Assembly (NCBI RefSeq): GCF_022788715.1
Contig: NZ_CP085167.1
Location: 3,345,501 to 3,409,500, forward strand
Source: Sulfitobacter sp. DSM 110093
Lineage (GTDB): Bacteria; Pseudomonadota; Alphaproteobacteria; Rhodobacterales; Rhodobacteraceae
Length of the DNA: 64,000 nucleotides
Reading direction: 5' to 3'
The notes under the pieces were generated by a model. The model saw only the letters and a program-made list of their open reading frames with translations. It was not told the origin of the DNA and made no database searches. Both the position numbers and the translations under genes were made by a program. Shown here piece by piece: positions 1 through 9,027 of the stretch (position 1 is its first letter; every line of letters starts with the position of its first letter).

Positions 1-345
1 CAACCGCCAGCCAAGCGCATTGGCTACCAGCGAGAATGTTGAAGGCGCGGGCAGGCTGCGCCATTCGTCGGGGCCCAATGCGCCGACGATGCTGCCGCCC
101 GCGCCAAACCAAAAGGGATCGCCTGAGACCAGCATCGCCACGCGCTTGCCCCGCTCGGCCAGCACTGGCTCAACCGAAAAAGGCACCGGCCAAGCCCGCC
201 CGCGCGTGCCTGCGTCTGCCCGCTCTAGGTGACGTGGCCCGCCAAAGATTACCTCAGCCCCAGCCAGTGCCGCGCGGCTTGCCGGGGGCAAGGCATCCGC
301 GCTATCGTCGGGCATTCCGATGATGCTGAGCCAAGGGTTACCCAC
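1..345 (-). CDS. cobL: Precorrin-6Y C5,15-methyltransferase (decarboxylating), N-terminal part; runs off the left edge
   Basis: The minus-strand frame is open for 115 codons to the left edge with no stop, so the 3' end lies outside the window. The visible part is the CbiE-like methyltransferase domain: a start-proximal beta strand (WLSIIG), then FGGPRHLE near residue 42 and VSGDPFWFGAGG near residue 82, both typical of CobL/CbiE. CobL methylates C5 and C15 of precorrin-6Y with SAM and decarboxylates the acetate side chain, giving precorrin-8X, the substrate of CobH encoded nearby. The proposed start is a GTG one base away from the divergent cobK ATG; an upstream GTG inside cobK cannot be excluded. 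The N-terminal glycine loop, usually like GIGEDG, reads GMPDDS here. Confidence 0.85.
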   Translation of the reverse strand, partial: MGNPWLSIIGMPDDSADALPPASRAALAGAEVIFGGPRHLERADAGTRGRAWPVPFSVEPVLAERGKRVAMLVSGDPFWFGAGGSIVGALGPDEWRSLPAPSTFSLVANALGWRL

Positions 346-346
346 T

Positions 347-1093
347 ATGCGCGTCCTTCTTTTGGGTGGCACCACCGAAGCCAGCGCCCTGGCGCGCGCC
401 TTGGTCAAGGCCGAGATCGACGCCGTGTTTTCCTATGCCGGACGCACCGACAGCCCGGTGGCCCAGCCCCTGCCCACCCGCGTCGGCGGGTTCGGCGGCG
501 TGGCCGGGCTGGTGGCCTACCTCAAGGCCGAGGCGATCACGCATGTCGTCGACGCCACCCATCCCTTTGCTGCGGGCATGAGCAACAATGCCTTTGTCGC
601 CTGCGCCCGACAAGACCTGCCGCTGGTGCGGTTCGAGCGCCCCCCGTGGGAGCCGCAGGTGGGCGACGATTGGACCTTCGTGCCTGACATCACCGATCTG
701 CCCGCCGCCCTGCCCGACAGCCCGGCGCGGGTGTTTCTGGCCATCGGCAAGCAGCAACTGGCGCTCTTTGCCGCGAAACCGCAACACCGCTACCTGCTGC
801 GCCTCGTCGATCCGCCGCAGGGTCCGCTGCCGCTGCCGCGGGCGACGGTGGTGCTGGCGCGGGGTCCGTTCGACGTGGCGGGCGATACCGCATTGATGCA
901 GACCCATGCGATCACCCATGTGGTCGCCAAAAACGCCGGAGGCTCCGGCGCGCGGGCCAAGCTGGATGCCGCCCGCGCGCTTGGCCTGCCGGTGATCTTG
1001 GCCGACCGGCCCGACCTGCCGGGCGAGGTGGCTGCCAATGATGTGACCGAAGTGATGCATTGGCTACATCATACCGCGCTGCGCGGCGTATAG
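347..1093 (+). CDS. cobK: Precorrin-6A reductase
   Basis: A 248-residue protein, normal for CobK/CbiJ. It opens with MRVLLLGGTTEAS, the Rossmann-like nucleotide-binding start of the family, and contains THVVDATHPFA near residues 63-73, also typical. It reduces precorrin-6A to precorrin-6B with NADPH, between the CobF and CobL steps. An in-frame ATG 27 bases upstream exists, but the conserved start is this one. It is the only cob gene here on the plus strand. Its 3' end overlaps cobJ by 25 bases on the opposite strand, and its start lies one base from that of cobL, so its promoter must lie within cobL. Confidence 0.93.
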   Translation: MRVLLLGGTTEASALARALVKAEIDAVFSYAGRTDSPVAQPLPTRVGGFGGVAGLVAYLKAEAITHVVDATHPFAAGMSNNAFVACARQDLPLVRFERPPWEPQVGDDWTFVPDITDLPAALPDSPARVFLAIGKQQLALFAAKPQHRYLLRLVDPPQGPLPLPRATVVLARGPFDVAGDTALMQTHAITHVVAKNAGGSGARAKLDAARALGLPVILADRPDLPGEVAANDVTEVMHWLHHTALRGV

Positions 1094-1803
1094 ACATAGC
1101 GTCCGACCCGGCGCGTCGCGGAATTGCCGACGATTACGACAGTCCGCATATCCGCCATTTCAGGTGTGGCTTCGCCCAATGTGACGGTTTTGAACGCCTC
1201 TTCGGGCGTGGTCACGGCGCGGGCAAAGGTGATCAGCCGATCTGGCCCGCATTCGGCCCGCAGAATGTCCAGCGCTTCGGCGAATTGATGCGGCCGCGAC
1301 TTGCTGCGTGGGTTGTAGAAGGCCATGGCGAAATCCGCCCGCGCGGCCATGCGCAGACGGTGCTCGACCATCGTCCAAGGCTTAAGATTATCACTAAGGT
1401 TGATCGCACAGAAATCATGACCCAAGGGGGCGCCAAGCCGCGCTGCCGCCGCCAGCATCGCTGTGATACCGGGCAGCACGCGAATGTCGACACTCTCAAA
1501 CGCCGGGTCACGCTCCACCGCCTCGAACACCGCCGAGGCCATGGCAAAGACGCCCGGATCGCCCGAAGACACCACCACCACCCGCGCGCCTGCTTGCGCC
1601 AATTGCAGCGCATGGGTCGCGCGGTCCAACTCCACTCGGTTGTCGCTGGGGTGCAGCGTCAGCCCTTCGCGCGGGGCGACGCGGGCGACGTAGGGGATAT
1701 AGCCGATGACATCGGTGGCCTGCGCCAACGCCTCGGTCACCTCGGGCGTTACCAATGTGTCGTCACCGGGGCCGAGGCCCGCAATATAGAGAATGCCGCT
1801 CAT
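1069..1803 (-). CDS. cobJ: Precorrin-3B C17-methyltransferase
   Basis: 244 residues, a canonical tetrapyrrole (corrin/porphyrin) methylase. The SAM-binding loop GLGPGD lies at residues 9-14 and SSGDPGVF near 79-86; GITAMLAAAARLGAPLGHDF follows in the second lobe. CobJ methylates C17 and contracts the macrocycle, converting precorrin-3B to precorrin-4. It therefore acts directly after CobG, encoded upstream in the same operon. The start codon overlaps the cobI stop (ATGA), which rejects a start 60 bases further upstream. The 3' end overlaps the convergent cobK. Confidence 0.95.
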   Translation of the reverse strand: MSGILYIAGLGPGDDTLVTPEVTEALAQATDVIGYIPYVARVAPREGLTLHPSDNRVELDRATHALQLAQAGARVVVVSSGDPGVFAMASAVFEAVERDPAFESVDIRVLPGITAMLAAAARLGAPLGHDFCAINLSDNLKPWTMVEHRLRMAARADFAMAFYNPRSKSRPHQFAEALDILRAECGPDRLITFARAVTTPEEAFKTVTLGEATPEMADMRTVVIVGNSATRRVGRYVYTPRSAV

Positions 1804-2537
1804 GTCTCCGCCTCCGGTCTGCGGCCTTGGCCATGGACCAAGACGATCGCGAAATAGGGGCAATCGTCGTCCGCCACGTCAGAGAGTTTCGCCACCCGCT
1901 GATCGGGCATCGTGCCACGCTCCACCAGCCATGCATCGTCCAGCTTGCCCGCCGCCGCCAGCGCGCGGCGCACGGTTGGCAGGTTGCGGCCCGTCTTCAT
2001 CACCACCAGCGCATCGGCCCGTTTCATGTGGTCGGTCAACTCGGCCTCGGGCAACGTGCCCATGAGCACGGTCACCACATCATCGCCCCAAGTGAAAGGC
2101 GTATCCAGCGCGTTCCAGCAGCCCACCATACCGGGGATCGCGGGCAGCACCTCAACCTCGGCGCGGCCCTGAAGCCGGGTGTGCAGATGCATGAAGGAGC
2201 CGTAGAAGAAGGGATCACCCTCACAAAGCACGACCACTTCGTGATCCTGCGCCAGTGTTTCCAAACGGTCGGCCCATTCCTCGTAAAAGGTGACCATCTG
2301 GGCGCGGTATTCGGGCGAATCGAACCGCAATTCCGTGGTCACGGGATATTCCATCGCATATTCCACCACGTCGTCGCGCAACATGCCCTCGACGATCCGG
2401 CGCGCCTGCCCCGCGCGGCCTTTCTTGCGGAAATACGCCAAATGCCGCGCGCCGCGAATGGCACGGTCGGATTTCACGCTCATCAGTTCCGGATCGCCGG
2501 GGCCGAGGCCCGCGCAGATAACCTTGCCCATCTTCAT
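1800..2537 (-). CDS. cobI: Precorrin-2 C20-methyltransferase
   Basis: 245 residues with the tetrapyrrole methylase fold: GLGPGDPELM at residues 10-19 and CEGDPFFYGS at 105-114, the latter diagnostic for CobI/CbiL. It transfers a methyl group from SAM to C20 of precorrin-2, giving precorrin-3A, the substrate of CobG. It is linked at both ends by ATGA overlaps, with cobH upstream and cobJ downstream, so the six genes from cobN to cobJ read as one translationally coupled block. A second ATG two codons in is possible, but the overlap favours the first. Confidence 0.95.
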   Translation of the reverse strand: MKMGKVICAGLGPGDPELMSVKSDRAIRGARHLAYFRKKGRAGQARRIVEGMLRDDVVEYAMEYPVTTELRFDSPEYRAQMVTFYEEWADRLETLAQDHEVVVLCEGDPFFYGSFMHLHTRLQGRAEVEVLPAIPGMVGCWNALDTPFTWGDDVVTVLMGTLPEAELTDHMKRADALVVMKTGRNLPTVRRALAAAGKLDDAWLVERGTMPDQRVAKLSDVADDDCPYFAIVLVHGQGRRPEAET

Positions 2538-3166
2538 TCCACCCTGCTTGCCAGCGCGTTCACCGCCGCCACGGTGATCGCCGAGCCGCCCAAACGCCCC
2601 TGAACGATCATCGAGGGCACTGGCAGATCCTGCATCAGCGCCTCTTTTGACTCCGCCGCACCGATAAAGCCTACCGGGCAGCCGATGATCGCCGCCGGGC
2701 GCTGACCCGGATCGACGCCTTCGAGCATGTTAAGCAGGTGAAACAGCGCCGTCGGCGCGTTGCCGATGGCCACCACTGCGCCTTGCAGATGCGGCCGCCA
2801 AAGCTCAAGCGCGGCAGCGGAGCGGGTGTTGCCCATCTTTGCCGCCAAATCCGGCACCGACGGGTCGCGCAGGGTGCAGATCACTTCATTCTCGCGTGGC
2901 AGGCGTTTGCGGGTGATGCCTTCGCTGACCATATAGGCATCGCACAGGATCGGCGCGCCGTCTTCCAGCGCCGCCCGCGCGGCCACGGCCATGCCTTCGG
3001 AAAAGCGGATGTGTTCCTCCAGCCCGACCATACCTGCGGCGTGGATCATGCGCACGGCGACGATCTCTTCTTCGGGGGTGAAGTGCGCCAGCGCCGCCTC
3101 CGCGCGGATGGTGGCAAAGGACTGGCGGTAAATCTCGGCACCGTCGGTGATATAGCTATGGGGCAT
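2534..3166 (-). CDS. cobH: Precorrin-8X methylmutase
   Basis: 210 residues, the usual CobH/CbiC length. The catalytic region MIHAAGMVGLEEHIRFS places the conserved histidine at residue 42; in the family this histidine drives the 1,5-sigmatropic methyl shift from C11 to C12 that yields hydrogenobyrinate. PVGFIGAAESKE near residue 165 is also typical. Its start lies 11 bases inside the cobG 3' end, and its stop overlaps the cobI start (ATGA). Confidence 0.95.
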   Translation of the reverse strand: MPHSYITDGAEIYRQSFATIRAEAALAHFTPEEEIVAVRMIHAAGMVGLEEHIRFSEGMAVAARAALEDGAPILCDAYMVSEGITRKRLPRENEVICTLRDPSVPDLAAKMGNTRSAAALELWRPHLQGAVVAIGNAPTALFHLLNMLEGVDPGQRPAAIIGCPVGFIGAAESKEALMQDLPVPSMIVQGRLGGSAITVAAVNALASRVE

Positions 3167-4304
3167 CGGCGGACTTTCTAAGGTGAGAGGCGATGGCGGC
3201 GGGAGTTAGCCCGCGCAGATCAGGGGCCGCATCGGCGTGGCCGTTGCGGATAAGGTCATATTGGTCCGGCACGGTGGCGGTCAGGGTGATGTCTGTGGCG
3301 CGCGGTGCAGCACAGCCCTTGGCGCAGCCTGATACATGCAGGCGTTGGCCTTGCGGCACCGAAGCGGCAAGGTCGCGCGCCAGTTCGCGCGTTTCGCCGC
3401 GCGCCTGCGCGCAGCCGGGTGCGCCGATACAGGCGACAACGCGCAGGAGTGGATCGGCGGCGTCGGTGATGAGGCTGGGCAGGTCAGGCAGAGCAGTCGC
3501 GCCTTCGATCAGCACCATCCGCCACGGGGTCAAGCGCAGCGGGCCAAGGTTGGCAAGGGCAGTGAGCGTTTCAGCGTCCATCTGACCGAAAGCACAGGCA
3601 ACCAGCGCGCCCGCTGGATAGTGGCCTAGCGTCGGAGTACTCAGGCCGCTTTGCCGGGGATGGTCGAAACCAGAAGGGACGGTCGCCCCCGCCGCCAAGG
3701 CGCGCGCGGCGCGGCTGGCACCCTGGGCGCGAACCCATGTGGCCAACGCGATGGCCTCAGTCACGGCGGTCTCCAGAGAGATGGGCTTGCCCATTTCCGC
3801 GCCCTCGGCGCAGAGCAAAAGCTGCCCCTCCGCCGCCCGCTCAAAACGAATATCGGCGGGGTCACCCTGCAACACCGGCTGTTGCCCTGTATCGACCGCA
3901 TAGCCGAATTTGCTCGATACATCGGGCAGCGCATGGACCTGCGCAGCGGCGATCAACTGCTGGGTTAGGAAATTCGTATCATCGCCCGCTTGCCAGAAGG
4001 GCGTCACCATGAGGTTACGCCGTCGCTCGGTGTGCTCGTCAGCGTCAATCAGCGCCAGCGCGCGAAGCGCGTCGATCAGCCCCTCATGCCGCGCGGGATC
4101 AATCCCGCGCAGTTGCAGATTCCCCCGGTTCGACAGGTCGAGCATCCCGTTGCCATAGCGCTGCGACAGCTCTGCGACGCCGCGCGCTTGGACTACGGTT
4201 AACCGCCCCTGCGGCACGCGGAGGCGGACCACCAGCCCATCGCCCGACAGCATTGGCCGCAGCGCGCCGGGGCACCAGCCCTTGATGACGGGGGCTATGC
4301 TCAC
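3156..4304 (-). CDS. cobG: Precorrin-3B synthase
   Basis: About 382 residues from a GTG start that overlaps the cobN stop (GTGA). An ATG 48 bases upstream inside cobN is the alternative, but the family begins near VIKGWCPGALRPM, at residue 6 of the shorter form. It belongs to the nitrite/sulfite reductase-like family: SNRGNLQLRG near residue 55 and a cysteine set (ACIGAPGC, then SGCAKGC about 40 residues later) for the [4Fe-4S] cluster. CobG hydroxylates C20 of precorrin-3A with molecular oxygen and forms the gamma-lactone precorrin-3B. Its presence marks the aerobic cobalamin route. Confidence 0.92.
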   Translation of the reverse strand: MSIAPVIKGWCPGALRPMLSGDGLVVRLRVPQGRLTVVQARGVAELSQRYGNGMLDLSNRGNLQLRGIDPARHEGLIDALRALALIDADEHTERRRNLMVTPFWQAGDDTNFLTQQLIAAAQVHALPDVSSKFGYAVDTGQQPVLQGDPADIRFERAAEGQLLLCAEGAEMGKPISLETAVTEAIALATWVRAQGASRAARALAAGATVPSGFDHPRQSGLSTPTLGHYPAGALVACAFGQMDAETLTALANLGPLRLTPWRMVLIEGATALPDLPSLITDAADPLLRVVACIGAPGCAQARGETRELARDLAASVPQGQRLHVSGCAKGCAAPRATDITLTATVPDQYDLIRNGHADAAPDLRGLTPAAIASHLRKSADAP

Positions 4305-7300
4305 TCCACCCCGTCCAACGTGGCCGAGATCGAATTGCGGCGCGTCACCCAAAGGCCAGCGTCCCGAAGCGCCGCGAAACGGTCGCGCATGGCCTGCAGC
4401 GCGGCAGGGTTCTCGGCCTCCATGAAGGCCACAAGATCGTCGCGGCCCAGCGTGGCGTCGAAATAGAGATCAAAGAGATGCGCAGGCACTTCGCGCGTCA
4501 AATGCGCAAAGGCGGCGAGGTTGTCTAGCGTCGCCGCCACCTCTGCCGCGCCGCGAAAACCGTGGCGCATCATGCCGCTGGCCCAGCCGGGATTGGCGGC
4601 ACGAGCGCGCACGACGCGGGCGATTTCTTCGGGCATGGACCGCGCGCGAGGACTGCCAGCGCGGGTGTGATCGAGGTGGTACATCGCGGGTTTCTGCGCC
4701 CCCAGATGCGCCATCGCGGCGGCAAAACCACCTTCGTGGCTGGCATAGTCCGACGCCAACAGGATATCGCTTTCGGCCAAGTCCTGCACATGGGCAAAAC
4801 CATCGGCGCGGTGCAACTGCGCCTCCAGCGCGGCGCGGTCCTGATGCGCTTCGCCTTGGGCGTTGATTGCCCATTCGGAGCCGCTGAGCCACGCCTCCCC
4901 CGCTGCCGCGCGGCCCGCGTCGGAATAGTCTTGCAAGGCCGCTTCCATGTTCACGCCGTAGAGGCCGGGCTTGGGGCCAAAGACCCGCGGCGTGCGGGTG
5001 AGGTAGGGGTTCATGTCGGGCGCTTCTTCGCGTTCGGCCAATACTGCGGCGCCTGCCTCGAAGATCTGCCCGAGCCCCGGAAACACATCCCGGAACAGGC
5101 CCGAGATGCGCAGTGTCACATCGATGCGCGGCCGGTCCAACAGGGTCAGCGGCAGTACCTCAAAGCCCGAGACCCGCTCGCTGCCGTCGTCCCATTTCGG
5201 CGCGAGCCCCGCGAGATGCATAGCCATCGCGACCTCTTCGCCCGCCGTGCGCATGGTGGCCGATCCCCAAAGGTCAATCACCAACCCCCGCGGCCAATCG
5301 CCGTTGTCTTGTAGGTGCCGACGCAGCAGTTCCTCGGCCAGTTTCACGCCCTGCGCATGGGCGGCCCGGCTGGGCACGCCGCGCGGATCGACGGCATAGA
5401 GGTTGCGCCCCGTGGGCAGCACATCCGACCGCCCGCGATAGGGCGAACCCGACGGGCCAGCAGTAACGCGCCGCCCCGAAAGCGCTGTTAGCAGCCCATC
5501 CCATTCGCCTTCGCCCGCGCCAAAGATGTGCAGCCCATCGCCGTATTGGCTTTCCTTGATGTCGCAGACGAAGGCGTCGATCCGGGTCAGCGCCTCGGCC
5601 GAGGAACTGGCGGCGTCGAGGCCGAGGTCATCTTCGACCCCCGCCGCCTGCGCCTCGGCGCGGATCGTGTCGACCAGCCGGTCGCGGCGCGCAGGGTCAA
5701 GCCCATCGGCGGTGGAATATTCGTCCAGCAACCGTTCCAGCCGCAACAGCCCGTCGGGCGTTTCACTGCCTTTCAGCGGCGGGGGCAGATGGCCCAAGGT
5801 CACCGCCCCGATGCGCCGCTTGGCCTGTGCCGCTTCACCGGGATCGTTGACGATAAACGGATAGATCACCGGCAGATCGCCGGTCAGCGCCTCGGGCCAG
5901 CAATCGTTTGACAGGGCCACGGCCTTGCCCGGCAGCCATTCTAGCGTGCCATGCGCGCCGATATGCACCAGCGCGTGATTCCCCTGCGCGCGCAGCCAAA
6001 GGTAGAAGGCCACATAGGAATGGCGCGGCGTGCGGGCGAGGTCGTGATAGCTGTCTTCGCGGTCTTGCAGATCGCCGCGTTCGGGTTGTAGCGCGACCAG
6101 CGCGTTGCCGCATGTTTGCGCGGCGAAGTGAAAGGCGCCATCTTGAACCAGCGGATCATCCTCAACCGTGCCCCATGCATCGCTGAGGTCATCGCGTAGC
6201 GCCTGTGGCAGGGTGGCCAAGGCGGCATGGTAGTCGATAAGCGGCCACGAAATGCGCTGTTCGGTAAGGCTCCGGCCAAAGCCGATTTGCGGCGTCACGC
6301 TATAGCCCTCGCCCGCCAGCCGCATCAGCATGTCTTCGACGCTGGACAGCGCATCAAGGCCGACCGCATGGGCCAGTTGATCGTCCCGCCCCGGATAGGT
6401 CGAGAGCACCAGCGCCAGTTTGCACCGGTCCGCCGGGGTTTGGGCCAGACGATGCCAGCCCAGCACACGCGCCACCACGGCGGCGATGCGGGCATCCTCG
6501 GCGCGGTGGGCAAAGCGGGAATACTGCAGATCGGGGTCGCGTTTTTCCGGGCTTTTGAAACTCACGACGCCGGTGAAAATGCGGCCATCCACTTCGGGCA
6601 GGACCACATGCATCGCCAGATCGGCGGGCGAGAGGCCGCGCTCGCTTTCGTCCCAATCGCGCCGCCGCGCGGTTGAGAGCGCCACTTGAAACACCGGGCA
6701 TCCCGGCGCGTCGAGCGGGGAGGTGCCGTCATCGCCGCGCCCCGAGAAGGCGGTGGCGTTGACGATGGAAACGGGGTTCATCGCGGCGAGCGCGTCACCC
6801 AAAAAGCTCCGCGCGGGATCGGATTTCAGCGAGGGGACAAACAGCCCGATGGCATTCAGCCCCGCGGCTCGCAAGGCGCGGATCAGTGCATCGACAGGCG
6901 CGGTATCGGCGGCCAGAAGGTAGCTGCGGTAGAAGGTGACAGCGACGGCATCCCCCGCCGCGTCGGCGAAAGGCACCACACCCTGATCGGGGTCGTAATA
7001 GCCGCAATCGGGCACCGTTTTGGCGCCCATGACCGGCCCGGCGTAAAAGCCCGCCGCCAGTGCCATCTGCGCCAGCGCGGCCTGCGCCGCCACCGGGCCG
7101 CCCGCGTCACAGAGATGCGCAAGACGCCGCAGGGTAGAAACCGGCAAAGTCGAATGGGCGTCGAGCCCCGGATCCTCGCGCCCATCGGCGGGCAGCACGG
7201 CCAGCGCGATGTCATTCCGGCGGGCGAAATCTTGGACCTGCATGATGCCGTAAGGCCAGTAGTTCTCGCCTCCGATAAGGCGGATCAGAATGCCCTTGGT

Positions 7301-7543
7301 CCCGGTCAGCGTCTGTTCGATGTAGTTGTCGACCGACGCAGGGTGGCGCAACGCCACAAGGTTGCACAGCCGCAGCGAGGGCAGCTTGCCCTCCTTGCCG
7401 CCGCCGCGGTGCCAGCCTGCCGCGAAAGCGCCGAGGTCACTGTCGGAAAACGACAGCACCACCAGATCGGCGGGCGTTTGACCCGGATCATATGGGGTGT
7501 CGGTATCCTCCAACCCGTGGCTTTCGCGAAAGACGACATGCAT
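4301..7543 (-). CDS. cobN: Cobaltochelatase large subunit
   Basis: 1080 residues, homologous to CobN and the BchH/ChlH magnesium chelatase subunits. Landmarks are IGAHGTLEWLPGKAVAL near the middle (roughly residue 535) and GLPVIYPFIVNDPGEAAQAKRR-like context just after it. CobN binds hydrogenobyrinate a,c-diamide and inserts cobalt with the AAA+ partners CobS and CobT, which are not in this window. It is shorter than the about 1,250-residue Pseudomonas form but within the range of the Rhodobacter group. It lies 6 bases downstream of cobW and is coupled to cobG by the GTGA overlap. Confidence 0.95.
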   Translation of the reverse strand: MHVVFRESHGLEDTDTPYDPGQTPADLVVLSFSDSDLGAFAAGWHRGGGKEGKLPSLRLCNLVALRHPASVDNYIEQTLTGTKGILIRLIGGENYWPYGIMQVQDFARRNDIALAVLPADGREDPGLDAHSTLPVSTLRRLAHLCDAGGPVAAQAALAQMALAAGFYAGPVMGAKTVPDCGYYDPDQGVVPFADAAGDAVAVTFYRSYLLAADTAPVDALIRALRAAGLNAIGLFVPSLKSDPARSFLGDALAAMNPVSIVNATAFSGRGDDGTSPLDAPGCPVFQVALSTARRRDWDESERGLSPADLAMHVVLPEVDGRIFTGVVSFKSPEKRDPDLQYSRFAHRAEDARIAAVVARVLGWHRLAQTPADRCKLALVLSTYPGRDDQLAHAVGLDALSSVEDMLMRLAGEGYSVTPQIGFGRSLTEQRISWPLIDYHAALATLPQALRDDLSDAWGTVEDDPLVQDGAFHFAAQTCGNALVALQPERGDLQDREDSYHDLARTPRHSYVAFYLWLRAQGNHALVHIGAHGTLEWLPGKAVALSNDCWPEALTGDLPVIYPFIVNDPGEAAQAKRRIGAVTLGHLPPPLKGSETPDGLLRLERLLDEYSTADGLDPARRDRLVDTIRAEAQAAGVEDDLGLDAASSSAEALTRIDAFVCDIKESQYGDGLHIFGAGEGEWDGLLTALSGRRVTAGPSGSPYRGRSDVLPTGRNLYAVDPRGVPSRAAHAQGVKLAEELLRRHLQDNGDWPRGLVIDLWGSATMRTAGEEVAMAMHLAGLAPKWDDGSERVSGFEVLPLTLLDRPRIDVTLRISGLFRDVFPGLGQIFEAGAAVLAEREEAPDMNPYLTRTPRVFGPKPGLYGVNMEAALQDYSDAGRAAAGEAWLSGSEWAINAQGEAHQDRAALEAQLHRADGFAHVQDLAESDILLASDYASHEGGFAAAMAHLGAQKPAMYHLDHTRAGSPRARSMPEEIARVVRARAANPGWASGMMRHGFRGAAEVAATLDNLAAFAHLTREVPAHLFDLYFDATLGRDDLVAFMEAENPAALQAMRDRFAALRDAGLWVTRRNSISATLDGVE

Positions 7544-7549
7544 GCGCGG

Positions 7550-8584
7550 TTAGGCTCCCAATGTCTCGCGGATTTTGGCGAGGTCGATGTCGTCATGTTC
7601 AGCGATGACCACCAGATGCCCGGCGCGCGTGTCGCTGCCCCAAGGGCGGTCGAACTGCTGGCGCACCCGCGCGCCCACGGCCTGAACCAACAGGCGCATC
7701 GGTTTACCCTCGACCGCGACATAGCCCTTCACGCGCAGGATGTTCTGTTCGCGTGCGAGACGTTCGATTGAGGCGACAAGCGCCTCTACATCCGCCACTT
7801 CCGGCATCGGGATCACCACGGTTTCGAAATCGTCATGCTCGTGATCGTCGTGGCCGTCATGATGCGAGGGGCGCGCGGCGAGGTCGTCTTCGGCGGCGGC
7901 GTTGAGGCCCAGCACGACCTTGGGGTCAATGACGCCCTCGGTCATCTCAAGGATCGGAATCTCGCGCGGGCTTTCGTCTTCGATTACCTTGCGCGCTTTG
8001 GCGAGGCCATCGGGACCGGCCAGATCGGCCTTGGACATCAAGATGATATCGGCGCAGGAAATCTGATCTTCGAACACCTCAGACAGCGGGGTTTCGTGGT
8101 CGAGACTGTCATCGGCCAGACGCTGCGCATCCACGGCGGCGACATCGGCGGCGAAGGTGCCCGCCGCCACGGCCTCGGCATCGGCCAGCGCGATCACGCC
8201 ATCGACGGTGATTTTGGACCGGATCGCGGGCCAGTCAAAGGCTTTGAGCAGCGGCTTCGGCAGGGCCAGCCCGGAGGTTTCGATCAGGATGTGATCGGGG
8301 CGGGTCGGCAGGGCCATCAGCGCCTCAATGGTTGGGATAAAGTCGTCCGCCACGGTGCAGCAGATGCAACCATTGGCCAGCTCGACGATGTTCTCAGCCG
8401 GGCAATCGTCGATGGCGCAGGACTTCAGGATGTCGCCATCCACGCCCACGGTGCCGAATTCATTGACCAGCACGGCAAGGCGACGCCCGCCTGCATTGGT
8501 CATCAGGTGGCGGATCAACGTGGTCTTGCCCGCGCCGAGAAAACCGGTGATGACGGTAACGGGAATTTTGGCGAGATCGCTCAT
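7550..8584 (-). CDS. cobW: CobW-type G3E GTPase, metallochaperone
   Basis: 344 residues. The P-loop GFLGAGKTT is at residues 14-22, the VNEFGTVGVDG switch region follows at about 40, and the metal-binding CICC motif is at 73-76. A His/Asp-rich stretch (HHDGHDDHEHDD) near residue 250 and the C-terminal CobW_C domain complete the family architecture. CobW proteins bind metal with nucleotide-dependent affinity and are thought to deliver Co(II) to CobN; its place directly upstream of cobN fits. The start overlaps the DUF1636 stop (ATGA). A reading 77 codons longer runs through DUF1636 in another frame and is rejected. Confidence 0.95.
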   Translation of the reverse strand: MSDLAKIPVTVITGFLGAGKTTLIRHLMTNAGGRRLAVLVNEFGTVGVDGDILKSCAIDDCPAENIVELANGCICCTVADDFIPTIEALMALPTRPDHILIETSGLALPKPLLKAFDWPAIRSKITVDGVIALADAEAVAAGTFAADVAAVDAQRLADDSLDHETPLSEVFEDQISCADIILMSKADLAGPDGLAKARKVIEDESPREIPILEMTEGVIDPKVVLGLNAAAEDDLAARPSHHDGHDDHEHDDFETVVIPMPEVADVEALVASIERLAREQNILRVKGYVAVEGKPMRLLVQAVGARVRQQFDRPWGSDTRAGHLVVIAEHDDIDLAKIRETLGA

Positions 8585-8955
8585 GAGGAAGGCTCCTGCG
8601 GCAGGGTCAAAGGGGGGATACGCGCAAGGCTTTGCTTGCGAAAGATCACCGGACGTTCGCGCCATGGCACCAGCCCGTCTTCGGTGGCGGCATAGGCGGC
8701 GGCTCCGGCAAGGATGTCGGCGGCGTCTTCCTTGGTCAGGCGGCCATAAACATAGGACCATTTGCCCGGCGCAGACAGCGCCACGGCGGCGCCCTGCGAA
8801 CAGGCCGAAAGACATTGCACCGGCACGATGGTCACGCCCTCAGGCGCGCCTGTGGCATCAAGGGCGGCATGAAGCTGCGCGCCGGGGCGCGAGGCGTCTT
8901 CCTCCAGCACCTCGCCTGCGCGGCAGGTCATGCAGACATGTAGGGTTGCGCTCAT
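8581..8955 (-). CDS. DUF1636 protein, possible [2Fe-2S] or metal-binding protein
   Basis: 124 residues, DUF1636 family. Cysteines are arranged as CMTC near residue 8 and CLSAC near residue 48, a spacing reminiscent of thioredoxin-like [2Fe-2S] ferredoxins; cluster binding is inference. The family is repeatedly found next to cobW/cobN in alphaproteobacteria, and here it is coupled to cobW by an ATGA overlap. A role in cobalt delivery or electron supply for corrin synthesis is plausible but not shown by the sequence. No signal peptide is visible, so it is probably cytoplasmic. Confidence 0.8.
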   Translation of the reverse strand: MSATLHVCMTCRAGEVLEEDASRPGAQLHAALDATGAPEGVTIVPVQCLSACSQGAAVALSAPGKWSYVYGRLTKEDAADILAGAAAYAATEDGLVPWRERPVIFRKQSLARIPPLTLPQEPSS

Positions 8956-9027
8956 TAATCTTGTCCCATTGGGTTATGCGTGCCGGGTATGCGCTCTGGC
9001 GCGCCATGAAAAGGGGAAGCGGGGCGA

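Noticed and set aside
338..1060. Open reading frame of 240 codons on minus opposite cobK
   Set aside because: cobK is recognised by its reductase motifs. The minus frame is Gly/Arg/Gln-rich and lies out of frame with cobL.
8585..8815. N-terminal extension of cobW
   Set aside because: It reads the DUF1636 gene in another frame. The family start MSDLAKIPVTVITGF overlaps the DUF1636 stop by ATGA.
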